From: Xanthostigma xanthostigma
Lineage: Eukaryota > Arthropoda > Insecta > Raphidioptera > Raphidiidae
Length of the DNA: 64,000 nt
NCBI GenBank assembly: GCA_963575645.1
Contig: OY754469.1
Location: 38,522,753-38,586,752 of the forward strand
Direction of reading: 5' to 3'
The translations under genes and the position numbers were made by a program. The notes under the pieces were generated by a model that saw only the letters and a list, made by a program, of their open reading frames with translations, was not told the origin of the DNA and searched no databases. Shown here one piece after another: positions 51,901 to 63,057 of the stretch. Positions within the stretch are counted from its first letter, which is position 1, and every line of letters starts with the position of its first letter.

Positions 51901-53917
51901 TTGGCCGATATGATAATAATCAGTTGATACCGATATATCTTTGGCCGATTATCGGTATCGACTATTTGTCGGCCATAGAAAATATTTCAAATTTTTTTGC
52001 ACTTAAGGTTTCTTAAAATCTAGAGAAGTTTCAATATAAAAATATGTGCCTCTGATTTTTGCCCAATAATTTTATAAAATGTTTGCATTTTATTTTCCGT
52101 TGACTTTTGAATTCTATAATACGAAATTAATATTTATATGATTTCTAAAAATCGGTTTTTTTATACTTTCTGTATAGAATATGACGAAGGACAATTTCCT
52201 TAATTTATTTGTGATTAAAAGTTGTTGGGAATCAAATTTTGTACACTATATGTCTGCGTTCAGCTTTAGAGTTACTTTCAGTCCATATGCGTGGCATCCT
52301 GTATCTGTGCAGGGGTTTTTATTTGTAAGCAATCATGTTGGCACTATCTGCACCGGTTATCTTTTCCTGTTAGATTGGTAGCAATGCGGTTGCGCGTGCT
52401 TTGTCCTCGGACTTCTACGGATACTATAGGCACCTATCGTGGAGGTATCCACAATAGCCACAGCCACTGGACATCTTATCTTAACTGCTAATCTGCTTCA
52501 TAATAATTATAATTTTAGTTATGCTGTAATATTGTGGAGGTGTTCATGCTTGCTTTCTATATATGTAATCTAATATGTAGTTACTAGTGTACCCGTGCAA
52601 AACCTTTTGAATGTATTTTCATATTGTTTTCAAAAAACGATATTTTGATACAGACCTACGACAATAATTTTATTCCTCATTAGTTTCCATTTACAGTTAT
52701 TTTTCTTTTGATTTAGCTTGATCCGTCAAGTTGTCTCTATATTTAATTGGTTATAAATTCAAAGAAAATGTATGAGATCTGTTCATCGTTGTCATGGTTA
52801 CCCCGCAAGAGCTGTCACAATTCATTTTTAGAAAATCTAACCTCATTTGATACATTTACGATTTTCACTATTTTTTTCTGATCTGAGACCAAATTTTAGA
52901 CTTGGTACAGTCCATGTAATATTTAAAAACTATTTTGGCATTAAATTAACATAAACTTACACGTTCTTAAATTATTTGGAAAATAAAATAAAATTTATTT
53001 GTGTATTAATATTTGGAATATTTGTGCTAAAAAACGAACTAAAAATATACACTTCAATTGTCAAAGTCGACTTGTCAAAGTGTTTGTAAAATCTCCGACA
53101 TACGTACATATTTGCATTTCTCTCACACTCATGTCTCGTGAACATCGAAGGATTTTCTCTCTTTACGTTCCTCTTCACCCCGCTACCCCCTCGTCATTTT
53201 TACTGTTATCGCTTGAAATCACCCCTTTTAAAGAAATTTCACAAAAAAAAAAAAATAGCGATAACATATCTGTGGACTAAAGGCTTCAGTTTAAAAAAAA
53301 AAATTGTGTCGATCGGTTTAGTAGGGATGACTGGCGGATTGTCTAGACTCTAGAGATTTAGGGCTTGTGTTTTAAATATATAGATATATTCTTCTATTCG
53401 AGACCTATGCTTTCATATTCAACTCATCCGATTACGATGAAACTTTGGCGCCTTGTTATTGTGGTCGCGTCTGTAAAGGTTTCTAGCTAAAAAATTAAAT
53501 GTGTAAAATATTGTGTTTTAAAATGGCTGTTATACGGTAGAGCCGAAGGCTCCACTATTGTTGTCGCTGCCTTGTTTTATCTCAATCGCGTGCGAAGCTG
53601 CTACAGAAAGAATAAGTCATTAAATCATCTAAAACAATTCCGAATGCAATCGACCAAAATTTTCCGAACGTCAAAATAATATGGCACAACTAATTTTTAC
53701 TCTATAATTACTAAAACCAATATTTGTCTTCATTTTTTTATTTAATTCAACATTGTTGATGCGATAGTGTTTTTGTTGCGCTGCAGTGAAAAGCGAAGAG
53801 GGTATATGAAGGAGTTCTTTAAAAAAACGATTACGAGGTGCTGTTGACGCGACGGTGTTAAGGAAATTTTCAAATTTTCTTTGACCGCAAGTGGGTAGCA
53901 TTATTTTCTTTTAATAT
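51901..53917. other. gene-free stretch, diffuse old repeats
   Basis: 52588 'ctagtgtacccgtgcaaaac' looks like the start of a dispersed insect repeat. A-runs occur at 53247-53258 and 53294-53303. 53530 'acggtagagccgaaggctcc' is another moth-type motif. Frames at 52181-52491 and 52972-53353 lack domains. At 53867-53895 'ttgaccgcaagtggg' is repeated at 54571 and 54600 on the other side of the LTR. Confidence 0.4.
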
Positions 53918-54560
53918 TGTAACAAAACTGTTCTTGTTCGTGGTGGAAATTATTTATTTACAGTAATAAACGTTTAACAAAACAGTTAAACACACAGACG
54001 AAAAAGTGCTTCTTTAACTTAACAATAATAATAACGTTAACAGAAACAAAATAACGACAGTTCTAAATAATAAAATAGAAGACTAAGTAACAGAAGAATA
54101 TAAGGTCACTAATTATGTACACGAAATATTTACAATACAGGAACACACCAAAGTTTATTAGCACACTTGTCTATTAACTATATACACACGATTATTTACA
54201 ACACAGAAACTATTTATGTAAAATCAGATTTATATAATTGCATTCAATGGTTTCCACAGCTCATTTATCTTCTATCTTAGCAGTTACTTCGGCCTTGCTG
54301 TACCGACTGAACAATTTATTTCACAGTTGTCTGTAATCCACTGTACGTACGCTGCAACTAACCAACTGACTGACTGACTCGACCACTCCGCTCGCATTTT
54401 ATAGCTTCGTCCCCCGCCTGTCGAATGTTCTAGAAGCGCCGAGAACCTCTCTTTACCTGCATTGGCTTCTCCAGGCAATTCTATGAAGGTCGGGTTTTCC
54501 ATTGTTGTTTCTAGAAGATTCTATAGAACCCATAGTCGTTCCAACAGGGAGCACGCAACA
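53918..54560 (-). mobile_element. probable solo LTR
   Basis: Read on the minus strand the 643-bp segment starts TGTTGCGTGCTCCCTG and ends CAGTTTTGTTACA, i.e. TG...CA. It has a TATA box CTATAAAATGCGAGC (about 54390-54404), then GAGTCAGTCAGTCAGTTGG with TCAGT initiator-like motifs about 30 bp downstream (54362-54380), and later AATAAA signals. These are the parts of an LTR promoter and terminator. No primer-binding site, gag or pol lies next to it, so it looks solo. The flanks (AATAT and ATAATAT) suggest but do not prove a 5-bp duplication. Confidence 0.6.
54397..54403 (-). promoter_or_regulatory. TATA box of the LTR
   Basis: TATAAAA on the minus strand, followed about 28 bp later by repeated TCAGT initiator-like motifs. 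Confidence 0.5.
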
Positions 54561-55398
54561 ATAATATCGATTGACCGCAAGTGGGACGATAATTGTTCCG
54601 ACCGCAAGTGGCACTATTTCCAAATTTTACCCGGATGAACTGGGCCGGAAAGCTAAGTATATATTTTGAACTTCCAATATTGAATAACGAAGAAGCTGTT
54701 TGCATTTATATTTCATAAAGTATGTAGTAAGTATAAAAATAATGTAATGCTTTTATAAGAATCACTTTTAGATCTGGTATCGTTTAAAAGGTCCATGTAT
54801 GGTAAGTTGTATCGTGCATTGAAACTTCCATAGCTATATACAGAGTGTTTCACGCGATTCTCTAAGCTTATTCGATTATTAGAAAAATTTCAATAAAAAA
54901 GAAATTTCACCTATGGATTATCAGATACATTCTATTAACGGAGCGACCGTCATGATTGCGGTTACTTTGGAACAACATACGTTACTTTGGAACGTAGTTC
55001 CCTCTTGTCAGATCACAGTGATCATTTTAGACGGCTTGGCACAGTGATTTTTTCATCGTCATTTATTCCTCAACTCTACACCAGATTGCAACTCGATTTC
55101 AGAAGATATATACTTACTGCAACCTTTTTGTCGTAACTTTGAGCTTTTTTTCTCAGAATCAGGTACGCATATATATCTTTTTTTGCACAATTATGATAAT
55201 AGCTGTTTGACCAATGCCTCGAGCCGCATTTGAGTACAGGTCGTTCAGAACCCTAACATTAAAGTGCCGATTGCACCGAGCTTAATGTATACACAGAGTA
55301 TTTATAACGAATGTACAAAAAAAAGAGCTCGGATGTGTCGTGTCCATACTCGGTAAAAAAAACAAACTTCTAAGTCAAAAGATACTGTCGTTTATGCC
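54561..55398. other. gene-free stretch
   Basis: 'gaccgcaagtggcactattt' at 54600 repeats the motif flanking the LTR. 'ttactttggaac' occurs at 54962 and 54981. No gene. Confidence 0.4.
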
Positions 55399-55946
55399 CA
55401 GCGTTGCCAGACGTCCCGATTTTGGCGGGACGTCCCGATTTTTAAATCAAAATTAAATGTCCCGCGCGGGACAGGCTCAGTCCCGCTTTTCGGGGATAAC
55501 TCGGGGATAACTTTAAAAGAAGTTAAATATTCACACAAATATCATGAATAAGTAATTCTTATAAATAATTATTCTCTTATTGTAAGTTGCAATTTGTAAC
55601 ACTCACTCCACAGACTATTGTTTGAAACGCCATATTTTTCTAATGAATAAAACTTTTTTGATTGAGATTTCTGTTTTTTTTTTTTTTTTTTATTCTGAAG
55701 ACGAATAAAACTCAACTATTTAACGATAGGGTAAATCTGATTTAAAATATTATATTTTTATTAAAATACATTTTCTATTGTCACGTAAACGTATTTTAAT
55801 TCAAATAAAAAGATAAATAGGTATTTGAAAACTTCTGATTATATACGTTTTTTTTACTATGTCCCGCTTTCGACGAAAGAATCCCGCTGTTTTCACTCAA
55901 AGAGTTCCAAAATCCCGACTTGGCAAAAAAAAAACTGGCAACGCTG
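55399..55946. mobile_element. hAT element, perfect TSD TTTATGCC
   Basis: Ends CAGCGTTGCCAG and the inverse CTGGCAACGCTG. TTTATGCC lies on both sides (55391-55398 and 55947-55954). Sub-terminal 'tcccgattt', 'gtcccgc' and 'atcccga' repeats are clustered at both ends. No transposase frame remains. Confidence 0.93.
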
Positions 55947-55987
55947 TTTATGCCGCATATTTTGACACTCCCAAGGGAATCAAAACT

Positions 55988-56441
55988 TATAGGCTGTGTG
56001 CACGAAGCCTACTAGCGCCGCTAGTGGGTATAATAGAGAATTATTGAACTCACTTTTTATGGAAATCGCGACATGTTACTAAGGTGATAAGCCAAAAACT
56101 TTAGTTGGTCATGATGTGTCAAAAAAAAATGTAATAAGAAAAACTGATGTTAAGTTGTTTACACTGACAGCGGAACGTCAAATTAGGGCGCCAATGGTCT
56201 TTATTTTACTTAAATCGCCATCAGCGCAACAGTCCAGAACACAACAAGAATTTCCAGATCGCTTAGTTTTCCTATGTTTTCTTTGTAATTAAAAAACTTC
56301 ATAAAATTATAACTATTTTCACTTTTAATAAACATTGCTCACTGACATATGGAAAATTTGAGCTTAAAGTGTCCCCTAGTGCTCACCACAAACGCTCGCA
56401 TCGAAAAATTTGTAACTCCGCCTCCCTGCACATAGCCCATA
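55988..56441 (-). mobile_element. THAP-like MITE, copy 2
   Basis: Tip TATAGGCTGTGTGCACG and inverse of 'tgcacatagcccata'. Highly similar to 45536-46099 but without the extra AT-rich stretch. The conserved minus-strand frame (56178-56335) is shifted by loss of one base near codon 21. Confidence 0.7.
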
Positions 56442-56445
56442 GGGT

Positions 56446-56757
56446 ACTTTTCCTGTTGACTTAGAATCATGAAATTTGGCAAGAAGCAATGTCTTATAGC
56501 GCAAGTCAATGGATTAATGGAAAAATCCGAAAACCTTAAATTTGTAGTTACATCACAAGAAAAAAATTTTTTTTTGAGATTATAAACTTATTTGCAGTTG
56601 GTAAACTGACCGCGACTTTTGTAGATGTATGGAGACAACAGTTTTCCAATGACAAAGCTGTGAAAATCTTCGAGACTCGATTCCCGCGAAGGACGAACTA
56701 TTTACATACCTACAAGTTTGTACGGAACCGTCGGTGCGCGAGTTGGCCGGGTTTTTT
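56446..56757 (+). repeat. lepidopteran repeat ending in ttggccgg
   Basis: Starts 'ttttcctgttgacttagaat' then 'catgaaatttggcaagaag', carries 'ccttaaatttgtagttacat', and ends 'gtttgtacggaaccgtcggt' 'gcgcgagttggccgg' plus a T-run. This is the body and end of the moth family whose head is at 31365. A shared piece 'atgtatggagacaacagttt' also lies at 21942. Confidence 0.7.
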
Positions 56758-57041
56758 TTATAGTCTTAACTCTCCTTACAAATCACTTCGTATATGCTTG
56801 ATGAATGCTTCGATCCAAAATAAATCAATAGAGTATGTACAGTGCATACGTATATGTATAACAACAACACATGTATAATGTAATGCATTCAGTTTGGTGC
56901 ACAAATTGAAGGAGTGTGTCATAGTAAACGCTCGATTATACACTGTTTATGTTGGTGCATATAGTAGAACCTCTCCTGAATATAATAGACGCTTTCGTCG
57001 GAGTGTTAGATTAGGACTTGACATAGTACGTCTTGGTAGAT

Positions 57042-57305
57042 CAGAGGTGGGAAAATCTTTTGATCGTCGGGCCACATTGCGGATGAAAATTTGACCGTGG
57101 GCCAAACAATTTCTTTTTCTAATTTTAAGTATAGTTTTTTTGAAACAACAATTTCAAGTTTTTAAACACTATTTACTATTTTTCTAAAATTCTTTTTTTG
57201 CGCCAATTTATATTGGCAAACAGTATAATTTTTGCTTTTAATAATCATTTATAAAATGCTTCGCGGGCCGGATCGGGCCCGCGGGCAGCCATTTGCCCAG
57301 GCCTG
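57042..57305. mobile_element. hAT-type MITE, TSD 7 of 8
   Basis: Ends CAGAGGTGGGAAAATC and the inverse of 'atttgcccaggcctg'. Flanks TGGTAGAT and TGATAGAT agree at 7 of 8 positions. Opposite-strand relative of 1606-1851 ('cgggccacattgc', 'atgcttcgcgggcc'). Confidence 0.85.
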
Positions 57306-57338
57306 TGATAGATGATAGATCGGGGACATTCTTCATAG

Positions 57339-57955
57339 CAGTGATTCCCAAAGTGGGTGCTGCAACGATCCAGAGGGGCGTTGAATTCTGAGTTCAATAA
57401 ATAGTTTCATCATTTCAAACTTCCATGTTTCTAATTTACACCTTTCTTTACTATATTTTACGAAAAAGGTAGAAACATTAATACATAAATCTTTCTGTTT
57501 AATTTCTATTAAAATTAAAATAATAATAATATAATAATAATATGAATTTATTGCATAGTCCAATAGGTTACAATCGTCAGTTACAAAGAATACTACGAAG
57601 TTACATTACAATAATACCTATACATAATTTTATAATAATAGTATGTTATACGGTTCTTTCATTATTATGTACTGCTTTAATAAATTATTAAATTTTTTGC
57701 AATTTTTTTCATACTTTATGTTAATTGTCAAATGTTCATAAAGTTTTACTCCAGTGTATACCGGACCTTTCTCAAAGAAAGTTGTTCTATGAGGAATAAT
57801 AATAGTATTGTTTCTTGTGTCGTAATGCTTTTCTTTCTCAGTCGGTTTGTTAATATAACCCAGTGCACACATATGTTTTAAAACTTTCCAGGGGGCGCTG
57901 AGTAATATTTTTTCTGGAAAAAGGGCGGTGGGCCAAATAACTTTGGGAACCACTG
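57339..57955. mobile_element. hAT element carrying a LINE insertion
   Basis: Ends CAGTGATTCCCAAAG and CTTTGGGAACCACTG; flanks CTTCATAG and CTTTATAG agree at 7 of 8. The interior is interrupted by a LINE 3' fragment (57517-57888). It begins only 34 bp after the previous hAT element ends. Confidence 0.85.
57517..57888 (-). mobile_element. LINE 3' fragment inside hAT
   Basis: The minus-strand frame (57630-57953) reads GYINKPTEKEKHYDTRNNTI, IPHRTTFFEKGPVYTGVKLY and KFNNLLKQYI, the last ~80 residues of a Jockey/CR1-group ORF2 (compare STRTRTNFRLDY and GPVNAMLKIFNKLP in 63134-63730). A 3'UTR and (TTA)n-type tail follow at 57517-57545. The frame's first residues come from hAT sequence and are not LINE. 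Confidence 0.7.
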
Positions 57956-60297
57956 CTTTATAGCTTCGGATTTCGGTGTTTCGGTCGGCAAATCAAGTGT
58001 CCGGGTTTCGAAATTTAAAATTTTTAATTATCAAAATAGTAGATTATGTACTTGGTGCTATAATATTTTACAATATGACAATGTGTTAAAACGAGCGCCA
58101 GCAAGTTTTAACAATCACACGAATCATAATATCATCACCCACGATATATATTATACTTTCAGCACGTACCCCCTACTAAAGAGCTGAGTCTCACTTATTT
58201 TTCAAATTTTTTGACAGTTCAGTTTTGAGCAAGTTCGCTTGTTATCGTAGGCTGCGTTCAATTCTCATGCGGTTAGACTATGATTTAATATACAAATGAT
58301 ATTACGACAGGTTTATTTTATTTTTCTTAACTTTACAACACTAGTGTTAAATGTGTCATTTCACGACCGCTATACGAGTAAGAAATGCAGCTATTTTATG
58401 GAGAGCTGTGCAAAAAAGTACTTACATAATTTAGAAAAGTAGGTACTTCGAAAGTAGATTTAATGTCAATGGCAGAATTGGAGACCGAGCATTATTGCAA
58501 AAATGATTTGTATACATTTGTGCTGATGAAATATTATCCGTTCATGAGAGATTTCACTGTACCTGTACGGGTACGACGGTAGGGCTGTCCGGCCACTGGC
58601 TTTCTGCAGCGTTGTCTGTGACCCGGGGACATCGTTTAATTGGCTTCAAAGGTACCTGTGCACTGCGCGTATATCGACTGTTTCTAAAATAATGGATCAC
58701 GCTTCATCTAATTAGCGACTATTCGAACCATCTATTCTTTCAATTTCAAAACTGTGTTGTCACAAAATATTAGTTTATATGTGAGAAGTATATTTGATTA
58801 CATGAAATGAAAAATTTAAATATAAAAACACTTTTTTATTAGTAACAATAAGGAATTTGTGTCAGTTTTTTCAGATTCGTCGTGAAATTGTGAATATCAT
58901 ACGAAGTAGTGACTTCTTATGTTATATGCCTCTAATGGCAATATTTACCGAACATAAGTAGTTATTTATTCGATTCATTTGTTTTCAGGTAGCTATTCCT
59001 CGGAATAAATAGCGCGATAATTCAATTCACCAAACATAATTATGTTTACTTCAGGTATAACTGTATTCTGTCTTACTTCGAGGGTATAAATATTTATTCG
59101 CCTGATAAAATAATAATGGCCGCCACATAGATCATAATACCTAAGTTATAAACGTGCAGTAGGTATTATATCTACAGTTGCTCTTGTGAATTTATTTATG
59201 TGTTGTTTATTACCTAACCTTTCGTGAAGTGTATACTTGTAAAACATTAAAATTAGTGGAAGTTTTGTGTGCAATTAGGTTAGAATAAAACATTATTATT
59301 TTGTGAAACTTTTTGGGCGTTTACACTAACGCCATCGGTTGGATTTTTGGGTGAACGTCAAAATATATAACAAAAAGAGCAAGGAGTATAGTTCAGTGTA
59401 TATTTTATTCTTTAACTAACTTTTCTACCTGATATTTTGCTTGGTGGATTAAAACTAAATTTTATTCTAACGAATAAATTTGTTCCAGATTAGTAACTTC
59501 TATCTTTAATAGTGTACGGTGAATATTTGCATAAGTAGAATTCTTAATCGACCCTGCTCGAAAAATAATGCAAACACTTTCTTTAACTGGGTAGCTATAT
59601 CTACATGTATTTAATTAACATAGTTTTTTTGTACAATTTTCACTTCTAGACACCATTTTTCAACGCATTTTGTCGCAACTCGGTTTGAAAATAGTATATT
59701 GTGCAACTAGTGCCACAATGCCGCACGAGCTGCACATACTATTTTTTATTACGAATAAATTAAAATTCCCAGAACAAATGTTCAATTTTAAAATACACAT
59801 TTTTGGCTGTCACATTCAGTATTGGTAACTATGGTAACTCTGAATTTGCGTGCGGCAAACAATAATTTCAGTGCGACAAATAAAGTTTGCGCTGCACGCA
59901 AATGAAAATAGCCACTTTTCAACCGTAACAGCATGCGTAAAGATACCACTTTTCCCGCATGAGTAATAAAAACAATATTTTCTATGTAGATGAGTCATTT
60001 GTTTTTTCTGGGACATAGGTACCTACTGTTACCTACGTTACAAAGCATTTGATCAATGACATTAGAATGTTCCTGCATAAATATAAAATGTGATAAAATG
60101 TCAAATCAGATTTTCTGACACAGCGTTCTGCAACCCAGTATTAATTTCTTCGTATTATAAGCCATAATTTGACATTAAAAAAAATTACCTGAACTGGTGC
60201 ACATTTATGGTCAATAGTGCTACCGTTCGTGTAAATTTTTTTTGTCACATCCGTTACGTACTTGCGCGCGCGCAGACATACAACTACGGTGCATTTG
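57956..60297. other. mostly unique DNA upstream of candidate gene
   Basis: I find no repeat shared with the rest of the window in about 2.3 kb. Short palindromic piece 'tattcctcggaataaata' at 58993. No recognisable exons. As low-copy DNA upstream of a TATA box it may be a gene's 5' flank. Confidence 0.4.
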
Positions 60298-60313
60298 TAT
60301 AAAATATATATAA
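60298..60313 (+). promoter_or_regulatory. candidate TATA box
   Basis: TATAAAATATATATAA gives a TATAAAA and an overlapping TATATAAA. It is followed by GC-richer sequence and an ATG exon about 140 bp downstream. TSS would be about 60330-60345. Confidence 0.4.
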
Positions 60314-60451
60314 ATGCCCAGAGAGCCCAGCCCAGCGCACAACCTGTTCTACTTTGGTCAGGAATCTGGTCGCTGCACGACACGTTTGATCAGCCGACCG
60401 ACCCTTGCTCGCATATGCGTGCGTTTGTTAAGTCCTGACAGCAGGTTCAAA

Positions 60452-60460
60452 ATGGCCATC
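60452..60460 (+). CDS. candidate first coding exon (partial gene, 3 codons)
   Basis: The sequence CAAAATGGCCATC|GTAAGT gives an ATG in the insect start context CAAAATGG, two codons (Ala, Ile) and at once a consensus splice donor. A TATA box lies about 150 bp upstream (60298-60313) and the leader between is GC-richer than its surroundings. Insect genes for cuticle and other secreted proteins often have a first coding exon of only a few codons, with the signal peptide on exon two. Exon two is not visible: the next 3.5 kb are transposons, so it would lie beyond the window. The longer open frame 60314-60553 reads through the donor and is probably incidental. Product unknown. Confidence 0.35.
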
Positions 60461-61028
60461 GTAAGTACTTGCAGGTCAGTCCTCGAATGGCCGAGCTGTT
60501 TGTACAACATACAGAGATATCTCAGAAGCAGTGACGGCGCGTGGACATTTTAAACGGGTGTTCGTGCAGGGTCAATCAGAGGATCTCCTAACAAGGGCTA
60601 GGAATGACTGGGGAATTACACCCATATTTATGATGTTTTAATTATTAACTCTTTTCAAACAGCAGGGGCGGACAAGAGCGTAGATATGGGAGGTACAGGG
60701 GGTAAATACCTCCCGTCCAGGACCATAATAATGAGGGCGTCTAACCGTCCCGGATTAGAAGTCCCGTGTCCCGCAGTATTACGTGAATTTTACAAAACTC
60801 GTTTATATTTTACTCGTTCCCTTATCAGGAACAACAACAGTAACGCCGAAAGATTTTTTTTGCTCTTCAAATCTACACAAGGGCGAAATTTTTTAAATTA
60901 GGTAGCTAAAAAAAAGGTCGTTTGTTTCTAGCGTATAGTATTTTCAGGATGAAAGCCAGAGATAATTTTTAGGACAAAAAAAATGTGTTCTTTGAATCTT
61001 TACATAACAAGTCAATTTTGTGAAGCTT
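60461..61028. other. putative intron start with family D fragment
   Basis: 60672-60735 'gagcgtagatatgggaggta' and 'cctcccgtccaggaccata' resemble the end of family D (34010-34058). The frame 60686-60901 has no domain. Confidence 0.4.
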
Positions 61029-61258
61029 AAGGCCTAGCACACATGAAGAGCGTTCAACGCGCGTTGGCCCAGCGTTAGCCCAACGCGCGTTTACAATTTC
61101 TATACAATTGTATAGAACTGTTTATATGAGAACGCGCGTTGGTGGCGCGTTGAACGCGCGTTGGTGGCGCGTTGAACGCGCGTTATCATATAAACAGTTC
61201 TATACAATTGTATAGAAATTGTAAACGCGCGTTGGGCCAACGCGCGTTTACAGTCACC
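61029..61258. mobile_element. palindromic AACGCGCGTT MITE, intact copy
   Basis: 61082-61140 and 61180-61237 are inverted copies built on 'tctatacaattgtatagaac' and 'tgtttatatga'. The 10-bp self-complementary AACGCGCGTT occurs at least six times. It ends at CACC before TTAA of the next element. Split relative at 16644-17262. Confidence 0.8.
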
Positions 61259-61262
61259 TTAA

Positions 61263-61934
61263 GGAGGTTGAGCCGTTTTACGAAGATAATGAAAAAAAAT
61301 CTGTAATAAAGTTTTTTTAATAGATTTTTTTATAACAAAATTTTCTGTAAAAAATCCAAAATCATTAGGAGATTTATAAAGTGAAAATTTAAAAAAAACT
61401 TTTACATGTAGTCTTTGGAAAATATGTCAATCTAGCATGCAAACGGTACATTTTAATTTTTTGCAAATAACCAAATAATGTCAGCAGTTCCAAAAACTAA
61501 CTATGTAAATCATTGATGTCTTACGCATATTTTAATATTTTTTTCAATTTGATTAGGAGACTTTTAATCAATAAAAAAAAATTATTAAACCTCAGCACTT
61601 TTCAATTATGGACTTTTATTCTTGACAATTTTTACTGAATTTTCAACTTTTTAAAGATTTAATTTTAATTTTTATTATTTTTAATTTCTTTTTTAAATTG
61701 CTTACTACAAATAATATGTAAAATACAAATATTTACATAAATTTATTATTCTAACCTAACTTTGTACAAATTAAGTAAAATACTGAAATAATTAATATAT
61801 TAAAAAAAAATATTTATTATGACAATAATTTATTGGTATCATCGACTTACACCCTTTTGTAACAATTTATTATGGAAAAGTTCCCATTTAGAATTCGACT
61901 TACTTTTGATTGGGACTGCAACGGATCAACCTCC
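61263..61934. mobile_element. piggyBac-like MITE, copy 2 with TTAA flanks
   Basis: GGAGGTTGAGCCGTT at the left and the inverse of 'ggatcaacctcc' at the right, with TTAA directly outside both (61259-61262 and 61935-61938). The 672-bp interior matches 330-1034 closely. No transposase frame. Confidence 0.8.
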
Positions 61935-62899
61935 TTAAGTTATACTTTTATTGTAAATAATCTATACATATAAATTGATAAAAATGATAAAAATCAAAGT
62001 CAGACCTGTTTGAATCGAAAGAAAATAAAGATTTGTGATCGCGGCGGCGCAGCTCGTTCTGAACAAGGACTAGTTTATATTATGCAGGAATCAAAGTCGA
62101 ACGGTGGCCTCGATGACCGTGCGCTCCTCTGTCCATATGCAGGGAACAATTCCATAAATAAAACATGATACAGAAACGCAATCTTTTATAGAACCATAGG
62201 CGTAACTATAGGGAGGGAGGCACACAGGTACCGACAAGCGTTGCTTCGGTTTATTTCAATTCCGTGGAATTTATTTTTTTGCGTGAAACCCTAGTTCTTT
62301 TTCTAAAATAAAAGTAGCGTAAGTTACTCCTTACAACAACAGCTATTTCAGTGAAAGTCCCATCACAATCGGCTCAGTCGTTTCGGAGATTAAGCGGGAT
62401 AAGGGATTTACACTGTATCACTTTTGATGTACATCCAAAGTGAATCATCCAGAGTGAAATCACCCGGAGTGATCATCCTTGTTTACATATTTTCATCCAG
62501 TTTTGTGGTTTTACCTCTGTCACTATTCACTGTTCCTTAGTAGCGGCGAAAATGAACTGTTCTCATTTCTGCCACTATGAACGCGATCTGAGAGAATTTA
62601 GCTACCCTTACGTTTCCGCTTTGCGTGACTGTAGTTTAAGACTTTAGTGGAGTGGAACACGTACTGAAAAGTTGATGTCTAAATTAGCGTTATCATTTTT
62701 ATCACCTTGATTGTCCTCTTTCAAATAGTTTATCCGCATGAACGTAGATTATAAATGTCACCTCAAGCATCGATATCTTAACCAGCGCAAGTATCGTTAA
62801 TACAGGTCTGTTCAAACTCTTTATAAAACAAGGTTTTATTGAAATATACTTAAAAGAAAAAAATGTTCTTCGGAACTAAAAACCGTATAACTTAAAAAG
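61935..62899. other. gene-free stretch
   Basis: A short degenerate tandem ('aaagtgaatcatcc', 'agagtgaaatcacc', 'cggagtgatcatcc') lies at 62438-62482. No gene. Confidence 0.4.
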
Positions 62900-63057
62900 C
62901 TTTTTTACCTATTTCTATTTTATTAAATTTTAAGTGTGCTTTATTAAGTGTGCGATTTGCAACCGGACGAAAGCCGGAACGGTCAGTTAGTTATTATAAT
63001 ATTGTATTGTTATCGGAACTATATACCTTTGCAAAATTTCAACTCAATCGGATAAGA
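62900..63057 (+). repeat. lepidopteran-type repeat, truncated by LINE
   Basis: 'gcaaccggacgaaagccgga' and 'tttcaactcaatcggataa' match 7490-7600 and 46950-47050; the sequence stops at the TATC tail of the LINE. Confidence 0.7.

Noticed and set aside
53671..53901. Gag-like frame just inside a 5' LTR
   Set aside because: It begins with sequence 'acccacttgcggtc' that is repeated outside the LTR on both sides, has no zinc knuckle or capsid motif, and no primer-binding site precedes it.
60314..60553. 79-codon frame MPREPSPAHNLFYFGQESGR as a protein-coding exon
   Set aside because: It starts next to the TATA box, before the likely transcript start, and runs through a consensus splice donor; the ATG at 60452 in another frame has the better context.
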